Assembly: GCF_028595325.1 (NCBI RefSeq)
Contig: NZ_JAQQXR010000004.1
Span: forward strand, 372,001 to 436,000
Origin: Janthinobacterium fluminis
Lineage (GTDB): Bacteria; Pseudomonadota; Gammaproteobacteria; Burkholderiales; Burkholderiaceae_D
Direction of reading: 5' to 3'
Length of the DNA stretch: 64,000 nucleotides
In this document: one piece after another, positions 1 through 8,900 of the stretch
How positions within the stretch are numbered: position 1 is the first letter of the stretch
Layout of the letters: each line of letters opens with the position of its first letter
The notes under the pieces: model-generated
Database searches by the model: none
Seen by the model: the letters and a program-made list of their open reading frames with translations, nothing else
What the model was told of the DNA's origin: nothing
Program-made: the position numbers and the translations under genes

Positions 1-3000
1 CGCGCGGGGACATATTGAAGAACAGCGGGTCGAAGGCCGCCACGTCGGACAGGAAACCGCCCCACTTGCTGCCGTTCTGTGCGGACTGATCCCAGCGCCC
101 GGCGGGAATTTCGTCGATGCAGTCGACGCCGCCGGCCAGCTTGGCCCAGAACTCGGCAAGCGACTCGGCCTGCGGATAACGGCCGCTGAGGCCGACAATG
201 GCGATCGGCATCTGGCTATCGCCGGCGCCGGCCGGCGCCGGCGCGGCGGCGGCACGATCGGCCGCGCCGCGCCGGCTGTGGCTGTGCGCCAGCCGCGCCG
301 CCGCCTCGCCCAGGCTGCGGCATTCGAAGAACAGGGTTTTCGGCACCGGACCAAAGCGCTGCTCCAGCTGGACGTTCAGGGCTTCGATCATCATCGAGTT
401 CAGGCCGAGCGCCTCCAGCGGCGCGTCGATTTCGATGCCGGACTCGGCGATTTCAGTCTCGGCCGCGACCAGGCGCAGCAGCTGCCGGCCTATGTCCTGC
501 AGCAGCAGCGGATCGGCCGGATCGGCCGGCTTGCCCGCATGGGCGCCGCTGCGGCCGATCCAGTGCCGGACGCGCTCGAACGGATAAGTCGGCAGCGACA
601 GGCGCCGGCGCGCGTCCGCACCGGCGGCAAGCCAGTCGACCTGCTCGCCGGCCACCCAGGCACGGGCCAACGCCGCCGCGTCCGTCGCGGCGCAACGCGT
701 CTGCTGCGTCCCCGACACGCGAGCGCGCTGGAGCGAGAAGCCCGCTCCCTGCCGCACCGCGTCGTCGCTTAACCAGGCCGCCAAGGCGCGCCGCAGGCCG
801 GCCGTGTCATCGGCGACGATGGCCAGCCGCTCGGCCAGGCTGGCGCGCCCCGTTTGCAGCGTGAACGCCAGGTCGGCAAGGCAGACTTCCGTGTCTCCGG
901 CAAGATGCGCGTGCAGGCGTTGCGCCAGCTCGCGCAGCCGCGCGGGATTGGCCGCGCTGAGCGGGACCAGGCGCGGCTGCGCGGCCGCCACGGCATCGGC
1001 TTCGGCTTCGGCTTCGGCTTCGACCTCGGCCTCGGCCAGCACCAGTTGCCCGCCCGAACCGCCCGCGCCCTGCACGTTGATCAAGGCGATGCGCGGCGCG
1101 CCGTCGACGTGCCAGCCCTGCGCCGTCCGCACGATGGCCAGCCGGCCGCTGTCGAGGTCGACCAGCGGACTGGCCGGCTCGCTGTGCAGGGTCGGCAGCA
1201 GGGTGTGCCGGCGGAACTGCGCGATGACCTTGAATAGCTGCGACATCAGCGACGCCGACTCAAGATGGCCGACGTTGGCCTTGACGCTGCCGACCAGACA
1301 AGGCGACTGCCGCTGCGACGTGCCGAAGACAGCCTGCAGGGCCGCCATTTCGGCGGCATCGGCCAGGCTCGCGCCCGGCGCCGCCGCCTCGACGTAGCTG
1401 ACCTGTTCCGGCCGCACGCCCGCGTGCTCCAGCGCCTGCCGCATGCCGCGCTCCTGCTGCCCGGCATGCGGGGCGCCGTAACGCTGCGTGTGGCCGCTGT
1501 GGCCGATCGCGCTGCCCAGCAGCGTGGCGTGGACGTGGTCGCCGTCGCGCCGGGCTTGCGGCAGCGGTTTCAGCAGCACCGCGCCGACGCCCTCGCCGAG
1601 CACCCAGCCGCTGGCATCGGCCGAGAACGGACGGCAAACGCCATCCTTGGCGAGATAGTCGATCTCGGACAACAATCTGGCGTGATAGGCGTGGCCGATC
1701 AGGTTGACCCCGGCCACCAGCGCCACGTCGCACTCGCCGCGCCGCAGGCTCTCGCAGGCAAGGTGCAGCGCCGTCATCGCCGACGAACACGAGGTATTGA
1801 TCGCCACGCTAGGCCCGGTGAAGTCGAACATGTGCGAGATGCGATTGGCCAGCGAGGCGTGGTGCGAGGTTTCGCCCACCCCGCCATCGGCCTGCCACGC
1901 CTCGACGCCGTGGCTTTGATAGTCGTTCCACATCGCCCCGACGAAGACGCCGGCGCGGCTTCCCTGGCTGCGCAAGGTCGCGGCGCTGTAGCCGGCCTCT
2001 TCGAGCGTCTCCCAGGCCGTTTCCAGCAGCAGCCGCTCCTGCGGGTCCAGGCGCCGCGCCTCGGCCGGCGCGATATTGAAGAGCAGGCTGTCGAAGCAAT
2101 CGATGTCCGCCACATAGCCGCCCGGCGGCATGCGCTCGGCCGTCAGACCCTGGCGCGTCAGCAAAGCGGCGCGGCCTTCGGGCAGCGACGTGACGGCGCT
2201 GACGCCGTCGCGCAGACGGTCCGCGTACTCGTCCAGCGAAGCGGCGCCCGGCATGCGGCCGGCCATGCCGATGATCGCGATGCCCTCCTCGCCGCTAGCC
2301 GGCGCGGCGGCACGGCCGGCGTCGCCGGCCTGCAGCAGCCGCGGGCGCAAGCCCGGGAAGGACTCGATGTGCGCGCCGCCGACCAGGCTGTGCAAGGGCT
2401 CGCAGCCCGCCGGCAGGCCGAACGCGTCGGCGATGCGATCGAACAGCAAGCCGCCAATGGGGCACAGGCCGAGGCCGAAGTCGGCCTGGTAGCGCATCAT
2501 CGCCTGGCCGAAGGCGCCCGCTTCGAGCATGCCCAGGTGCGTCGCCTGCTCGTCCTCCAGGCCGGCCGGCCGGGCGGCCGGCGGCACCAGCAGGATCACG
2601 AAGGCCGCCGCCTTGAAATGCTGGCGGTTATACGGCGTGTAGGCCAGCGCCATGCGCTCGGCCGGCAGCTCGGCGCTCCAGCTCAACAGGTGCCGCACGC
2701 CGTCGTAGACGTAGACACCTTCCGCCAGGCCCTGCACGCCGCCTTCGCGCACCCACAGATACACCTGCTGCGGCGTCAATTCCAGCGGATTCGGATGCAG
2801 CGCGAGCGCGCGCCCCTGGCTGTCGCGCTGCCGGGCCAGGCTGAGCAGCCCGCCCAGCGACGCCAGCGACACCGGGCCGGCGGCGAACTGCCGCTGGCTG
2901 GCGCGCAAGCGGTGTTCGGCCCAGTCGAAGGACGGGCCTGCCAACGGCACGCGGCGGGCATCCTCCGGCATGCGCCGCAAATGCCGCTGCTCGGCGCGGA

Positions 3001-5920
3001 TGTCGCCCGCTTCGGTCTTGCTGGCCAGCACGCTGCCCCATTCCAGGGCATGGACGCCGTGGCGGAGCCGCCGCTCGGGCCGGCCGGCGGCGTCTCGCGC
3101 CGCCGCGGGCAAGCTTGCGCCGGCGGCGAGGCGGGCCGCCAGCGGGCCGCGCGCCGGCAGCTTGCCGCCGGTAAGGGCCAGCAGGCAACTCACGAGCTGT
3201 TCGTCGTCGCCCAAACCCAGCCGGGCGTGCAGGCTGTCGGCGTCGAAACCGGCCACAGGCTCGGCCTGGATGCCGGCGGCCGAGCGGGGATCGCGCAGCA
3301 GTTGCTGCATATAGCCGGCTTCGACGCTGAGCAGCATCGCGCTGGCCGCACCGTACAAAGGCGCGATGGCCGCCATCGCGGCGACGAAGAACACGGCAAC
3401 GCCGGCATGGCCGCACAGCGCCTCGTCGTAGGCGCTGAAGTTCGCCGCCGCCAGGATGGCGGACTCGGCGCCATCGGGCGCGCCCGCGTCGACCAGCGCG
3501 TGGCGCACCGGGTCGTAGTAGAAGACGCCGGCCGGCAAGTCCCGGACGGCGCCCCGCCGCAGCACCACATAGGTGCGCACGGCATTCAGGCCGCCGCTGG
3601 ACGGGTAAAGGTATTTCACCGCATCGTGAGCGGCATCGCCGCCGGGCACACCGGCGCGCAGCAGGCCCAGCCAGGCGCCGACATGCCCGGCCTCCATCGT
3701 TACCGGCGCCGCCGGCCGCCCCGCGCTGGCCCAGGCTTGCAAGGAGGGTTCCGGCAACGCCAGGGTCTGCGGGCCGCGCGGCAATGGTGCGGCCGGATGC
3801 GCGCCGGCCGGCGCCGGCTTGACCTGTGAGGACAGGTGGCCGGCAATGCCATTCAGCGTGGGCGTGTTGAGCAGCGCGTCCACCGACACGCTGACGCCGT
3901 AGGAGCTACGCAGCTCCTGGGCGATCTTCACCAGCGTCAGCGAGGTCGCCCCCAGGTCGAACAGGTCGTCGTCGGGACCGATCGCTGCGCGCCGCAGCAA
4001 GCCGCCAACCAGGCGCTGCAGGTCCGCCAGCGCCGGCCCGGCCGGCGGCACGCCGGGCGAGGCCGCCGCCAGCGGCGGCGCTTCCTGAACCGCCGCCGCT
4101 GGCGCGACGGCCGCGCCGACATGGCCGAGCAGATGGCGCAGCGTGGGACCGTTCAGCAGCACGTCGACGGCCACGGTCGCCCCGCTCAGCTCGCGCACGG
4201 CGCGCACGATACGCATCAGCGTCAGCGAGGTGGCGCCGAGGTCGAACAGATCCGCGTCGTCGTCCACCCTGTCGGCGCCCAGCAAGCCTTGCACGATGCC
4301 GCGCAGTTGCTCCAGCAGGTCGGCGGGCGGCGCCACGGCTTGCGCCTGGCGCGACGGCGCTGCCGGCAGCGGCCAGGGCAAGGCGCCCCGGTCGAGCTTG
4401 CCGTGCGCGCTGACCGGCAGCGCCGGCAGGACATGGACGTGGCTGGGCACCATATATTCGGGCAGGTATTCGGCCAGGAAACGACGGATAGGCTGCGCAT
4501 TGCCCGCCAGCTCGGCGCCGTCGGCGGCTTCCAGATACGCCACCAGCCGGGCGTCGCCCTCGGCCTCGCCGCGCACCGCCACCGCCGCCTCCTTCACGCC
4601 CGGATAGCGCCGCAGCGTGGCCTCGATCTCGCCCAGTTCCAGGCGCTGGCCATGCAGTTTCACCTGGAAGTCGATGCGGCCCAGGTACTCCAGATTACCG
4701 TCGGGCAGTTCGCGCACCCGGTCGCCGGTACGGTACAGGCGCGCATCCGGCCGCTCGGGATCGGCGACGAAGCTGTGTTCGGTCAGGTCCGGCCGCTTCA
4801 GGTAACCGCGCGCCAGCGCCACGCCGCCGATATAGAGTTCGCCCTCCTCGCCGGCGGCCACCGCGCGGCGCTGCGTGTCGAGCACCTTCAGCTGCACATT
4901 GGCGATGGCGCGGCCGATCGGCACTTTGTTGTCGGGACGCGCCGCGCACGTCCAATGGCTGACGTCCACCGCCGCTTCGGTGGGGCCGTACAGATTGTGC
5001 AGCCGCGCCGGCAGCACCTGGAAAAAACGCTGCATGAGCGGCAGCGTCAGCGCTTCGCCGCTGACGAAGACGTCGCGCAAATCGGCGCAGGCGGCCGCCG
5101 CCGGCTCGTCCAGGAAGAAGCGCAGCATCGACGGCACGAAGTGGCACATGGCGATGCGCTGATCGCGCAGGAGCGTCGCCAGATAGTGGCTGTCCTTATG
5201 GCCGCCCGGGGCCGCCATCACCACGGTGGCGCCGACCAGCAGCGGCCAGAACAGCTCCCACACGGAGACGTCGAAGGTGATCGGCGTCTTCTGCAGCACC
5301 CGCTCGCGGGCCAGCAGGCCGTAGCGCTCCTGCATCCAGATCAGGCGGTTGGCGATGGCGCCGTGCGGCAGCATGCAGCCCTTGGGCTTGCCGGTGGAGC
5401 CGGACGTGTACAAGACGTAGGCCAGATCGGCCGGCGACGAGCGCGGCGCGACCGGCGTCGCCGGATAGCCGTCCAGGAAGTCCGCCTCGCTGTCCAGGCA
5501 CAGCACCGTGTCGACCCCGCCCTGGCCCGTCCACAATGCGGCGTGCGTCTGCTGCGTCAGCACCACCGACACTTCGGCATCCTCGGCCATGAAGGCGCGG
5601 CGCGCCTGCGGCAGCCCGGCGTCGAGCGGCAGATAGGCGCCGCCCGCCTTCAGGATCGCCAGCAAGGCCACCATCAGATGCACGCTGCGGTCGAGCGTGA
5701 CGCCGACAATCACGTCCGGTCCGACGCCCATTTCGCGCAAGAAGTGCGCGCAGCGGTTGGCTCTTGCCTCCAGCTCGGCGTAACTGAGCGCCTGCCGCGC
5801 ATCCCAGACGGCCTCCAGCTCGGGCGTGCGGGCGGCCTGCGCCTCGATCAACTCATGCAGGCAATGCTCCCAAGGCGCCTTACCAACAACCCATTTTCCC
5901 GCACCGGATACGTCGTTCAT
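1..5920 (-). CDS. Hybrid NRPS-PKS (A-PCP-PCP-Ox-Ox-KS-ACP-KS...), 3' end beyond window
   Basis: This is the second synthase of a trans-AT assembly line; about 1,973 residues are visible and the reading frame stays open to the window edge. Domains: adenylation 15-515, PCP1 about 540-600 and PCP2 about 630-700 (both with GATSL around the phosphopantetheine Ser), two SagB/McbC-like FMN oxidase copies (about 710-915 and 985-1185), KS 1207-1613, ACP with LGLNSMMIEAL near 1841, and a second KS from about 1902. The A domain shows FDVSVWELF, CHFVPSML, FVSGEAL, LYGPTEAAVD and GKLDR, which give the pocket code DVWHFSLVDK, the EntF serine code. It has no condensation domain of its own, so it must work with the two Cy domains ending the upstream protein. 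The first KS keeps Cys (NTSCSS) but reads EAAAPGASLAD where HGTGT should be, so it is probably non-elongating. The start ATG lies 22 bp after the previous stop, with AGAAGG upstream. Serine activation is well supported; the product is inferred. Confidence 0.93.
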   Translation of the reverse strand, partial: MNDVSGAGKWVVGKAPWEHCLHELIEAQAARTPELEAVWDARQALSYAELEARANRCAHFLREMGVGPDVIVGVTLDRSVHLMVALLAILKAGGAYLPLDAGLPQARRAFMAEDAEVSVVLTQQTHAALWTGQGGVDTVLCLDSEADFLDGYPATPVAPRSSPADLAYVLYTSGSTGKPKGCMLPHGAIANRLIWMQERYGLLARERVLQKTPITFDVSVWELFWPLLVGATVVMAAPGGHKDSHYLATLLRDQRIAMCHFVPSMLRFFLDEPAAAACADLRDVFVSGEALTLPLMQRFFQVLPARLHNLYGPTEAAVDVSHWTCAARPDNKVPIGRAIANVQLKVLDTQRRAVAAGEEGELYIGGVALARGYLKRPDLTEHSFVADPERPDARLYRTGDRVRELPDGNLEYLGRIDFQVKLHGQRLELGEIEATLRRYPGVKEAAVAVRGEAEGDARLVAYLEAADGAELAGNAQPIRRFLAEYLPEYMVPSHVHVLPALPVSAHGKLDRGALPWPLPAAPSRQAQAVAPPADLLEQLRGIVQGLLGADRVDDDADLFDLGATSLTLMRIVRAVRELSGATVAVDVLLNGPTLRHLLGHVGAAVAPAAAVQEAPPLAAASPGVPPAGPALADLQRLVGGLLRRAAIGPDDDLFDLGATSLTLVKIAQELRSSYGVSVSVDALLNTPTLNGIAGHLSSQVKPAPAGAHPAAPLPRGPQTLALPEPSLQAWASAGRPAAPVTMEAGHVGAWLGLLRAGVPGGDAAHDAVKYLYPSSGGLNAVRTYVVLRRGAVRDLPAGVFYYDPVRHALVDAGAPDGAESAILAAANFSAYDEALCGHAGVAVFFVAAMAAIAPLYGAASAMLLSVEAGYMQQLLRDPRSAAGIQAEPVAGFDADSLHARLGLGDDEQLVSCLLALTGGKLPARGPLAARLAAGASLPAAARDAAGRPERRLRHGVHALEWGSVLASKTEAGDIRAEQRHLRRMPEDARRVPLAGPSFDWAEHRLRASQRQFAAGPVSLASLGGLLSLARQRDSQGRALALHPNPLELTPQQVYLWVREGGVQGLAEGVYVYDGVRHLLSWSAELPAERMALAYTPYNRQHFKAAAFVILLVPPAARPAGLEDEQATHLGMLEAGAFGQAMMRYQADFGLGLCPIGGLLFDRIADAFGLPAGCEPLHSLVGGAHIESFPGLRPRLLQAGDAGRAAAPASGEEGIAIIGMAGRMPGAASLDEYADRLRDGVSAVTSLPEGRAALLTRQGLTAERMPPGGYVADIDCFDSLLFNIAPAEARRLDPQERLLLETAWETLEEAGYSAATLRSQGSRAGVFVGAMWNDYQSHGVEAWQADGGVGETSHHASLANRISHMFDFTGPSVAINTSCSSAMTALHLACESLRRGECDVALVAGVNLIGHAYHARLLSEIDYLAKDGVCRPFSADASGWVLGEGVGAVLLKPLPQARRDGDHVHATLLGSAIGHSGHTQRYGAPHAGQQERGMRQALEHAGVRPEQVSYVEAAAPGASLADAAEMAALQAVFGTSQRQSPCLVGSVKANVGHLESASLMSQLFKVIAQFRRHTLLPTLHSEPASPLVDLDSGRLAIVRTAQGWHVDGAPRIALINVQGAGGSGGQLVLAEAEVEAEAEAEADAVAAAQPRLVPLSAANPARLRELAQRLHAHLAGDTEVCLADLAFTLQTGRASLAERLAIVADDTAGLRRALAAWLSDDAVRQGAGFSLQRARVSGTQQTRCAATDAAALARAWVAGEQVDWLAAGADARRRLSLPTYPFERVRHWIGRSGAHAGKPADPADPLLLQDIGRQLLRLVAAETEIAESGIEIDAPLEALGLNSMMIEALNVQLEQRFGPVPKTLFFECRSLGEAAARLAHSHSRRGAADRAAAAPAPAGAGDSQMPIAIVGLSGRYPQAESLAEFWAKLAGGVDCIDEIPAGRWDQSAQNGSKWGGFLSDVAAFDPLFFNMSPR

Positions 5921-5942
5921 GTCGCGAACCTTCTATCATCTA

Positions 5943-8900
5943 TTAGTGTGAATCGAATTGTTGCCGGCGGGCGGAAGGCGCGGCGGCCGGGCTGCTCTCG
6001 CGCCAGGCCGCCGCGTCGTCCGCCACGCTTTCAAGCATCTGCAAATAAGCCTGGAACATTGCCTCGATCAGCGGCGCCGGATACATCGCCGGCACATAAT
6101 CCCAGGCGCAATGCAGGCTGCCATCCCGTTCGGCGCTGATGTTGTCGAGGTGTACGCCCGGTGTCTTGCTCTGCGCCACGGTCACCGACCAGCTTCCTTC
6201 AGCCGGCAGCACTACGCCCGGCATCTCGCTGGTAAACACCACGGGGAACTGCAGCGGCTGCGCCGGCTGCCGCAAGGCGCGCCGGCGCAGGGCCGCCAGG
6301 CCGCTGACGGGGCGCTGAGCCAGGTCGGCGCGCAACTGCGCGGCGACATCGAGCACGCGTTCCCGGAACGGCCTCGGCACGCCGTCATGGACGACCCAGG
6401 CCAGGGCGGTGAAATCGCCGACGACCTGGTTCACGTCGGCATGCACCGGCAAGCGGTCCCAGTTCGGCACGACCACCGTGAGCGGCGCCCGGTCGCTCCA
6501 TGCCGACAGCGTCTCCAGATAGGCGGCCAGCAGCACCACGCTGGGCGTCACACCCAGCGCCTGCGCGCGGCCGCGCAAGGCCGGCCAGCCGGACAACAGA
6601 CCTTCGACGCGGGCATGGGCCAGCGGCCCGCCATGCGGTGCGCCGGCAACGGCTGCGGACAGGCGCGGAGCGCCCGGCAATTCGGCAAATTTGGCGTTCC
6701 AGTAAGCCAGGCTGTCGCGCTGGGCCTGGCTGCCCTTGAAGTCCTGCACCGCCATCTGATAGTCGTGGAAGGTCAATGCCGGCACGCCAAGCGGACGCTG
6801 CGGATACTGGTAAGCGGCCAGCAGCTCGTTGAGCACCAGCACGATGCTGCTGCCGTCGGCGATCAGCATGTCCAAGGTGACGTGGAGACGGCAGCTTGAC
6901 GCAGACAGCCGCGACACGCGGATTTCAAAGAAGGGCCAGCCGTCCAGCGGCGCATTGCGCTCGACCATCTGCCGCCGGGTGAGGTCGAGCGCGCGTTCGC
7001 GGGCCGGCGCGCCGAGGGCGCTCAAGTCGGCGCTGCGGATTGTATAGGATGGCGGCGTTTGCGGCAGGCGCTGCGTACCGTCCGCGCCGACCACCACGCG
7101 CAGCATCGGGTGCCGCTCCATCAGCGCCGCCCAGGCCCGCGACAGCCGATCGAGATCCAGGTCCGGACTTTCTATTTCCTGGTAATACTGGCAGCTCAGC
7201 CCGTCGCCGGACTGCGCCGCCCGTCCGAAAGCATAGGCATGTTGCTGGTCGCTGAGTGGAAACGGCGCGGCGCCGGCGTCGGGCCGGCTGCGCACGGTCA
7301 AGCCGCGCGCGCCGTCCTGTGCCGCTCCCGGAGCCGCCGCGCCGTCGAACGGCGCCCGGTCCCAGTTGCGCCGGCCGGCGGCCAGCTCGTCCAGGCAGCG
7401 CCCGTAGGCGTCGAACATCCGCGCCACCAGCCCTTCGGCGTAGTGGCCCTCCGCCACGTCCCAGCTGAGCTGCAGTGCGCCGTCCTGGTCCAGCACCTGG
7501 TGGTCGAGAAACACCTGCGGCGTCTGGTTCAGCGTGTAGGAAATCGGCCAGTCCTGCGCCGTCTCCTCGGCCGGCGCCGAGGCGCTGTTCAGCATCGAGG
7601 TGAACACGACCGGAAAGGTGGCGCCGGCCGGAACCAGCTTGCGCACTTTCAGTTCGCGCAGCACGCGCACGCCGCTGACCCGCATGTGGTCCAGGTCTTG
7701 CCACAGCGCTTGCTGGTAGGCCAGCGCCAGCTCGTCGAGGCTGGCGCCGGACCGGGCCTCGGCGACGAAGAAGGCGGTGGAAATCGCCGGGCCGACGATG
7801 TCGGGAATTTGCGGATGCAGCGGCAGGCGATTGGCGTAGGTCAGCACCAGCGTGAAGCGCGGGTTCGCGGTCCAGGCACGCAGCAGTTCGCTGAACAGGG
7901 TGAGCAGCAGTACGGTCAACGAGACGCCCGCGGACTGCGCCTTCTCTTCAAGCGCCGCGCGCTGCCCTTGCGACAGGCGATGCAGCAGCCGGGTGCGCCG
8001 CCCCGCTGCGGCGGCCGGTCCGGCGTGCAGGGGCAGCGCCGGACCGGCCGGCAGCCCGTCCAGGCGTTCCGTCCAATAGGCCAGGTCGGCGGCGGCGCCC
8101 GGTTTGTCTTCCTGCGCCTTGAGCGCAAAGACATAGTCGCGGAACGTCGCCTCCAGCGGCGCGGGCCGCCGCTCCGGCTCGCGGCAGGCCCGCGCCCATT
8201 CGCGCATCAGCTGGTAAGCGGATGGCCCATCGGCGATCAATTCATCGATGCCGAAGTGAAGTAACTGGCGCTGGCCGTCGTGGAGCGAGACACGGATGTC
8301 GAAGCGCGGCCAGGCGGCGACGTCGGGGGCCTGCCGCTGCATCCGCTCGCGCAACGCGGCATGGCTTTCGGCGCGTCCACGGGCGTCCATCCGGCGCCAG
8401 TCGGCCACCCGGATGCGATAGGCGGGGACATGCTCAAGGATACGCTGGCGGCCGTCCGCGTCGATGACCGCCCGCAGCATGGCGTGGCGCGCAACCAGGC
8501 GCTCCCAACTCTCCGACAGGGCGTCCAGCGCCACGCCGCTCCCGAGCTCCAGTTCGAAGTAAATATAGGCGCCGTCGAGCGGCGCGCCGAGCGCGCGGCC
8601 CACGTAGAACGCTTCCTGAACGTCGGTGAGGGGAAACGGCTGGTAGCACTCTTCTGGTCGGGACAGCAACTGCGGCGCCTCGACCGCGCCGTCCGCCTGC
8701 GGCGCGGCGCCGCCGCGCGCAAGCGGCCCCACCAGCGCCTCGACCGACGAGGCCAATTGCGCGGCCGTCTGGCGCGTGTCGGCCAGCGTGGCGACCGGAA
8801 TGTCGCGGCCGAAGCTTCTGTCGAGCAGATGTTTCAGCGTGACGGCATGGATCGAGTTGAAGCCCAGCTCACGCAGGGTTTGCGACGACGCCAGCCCATC

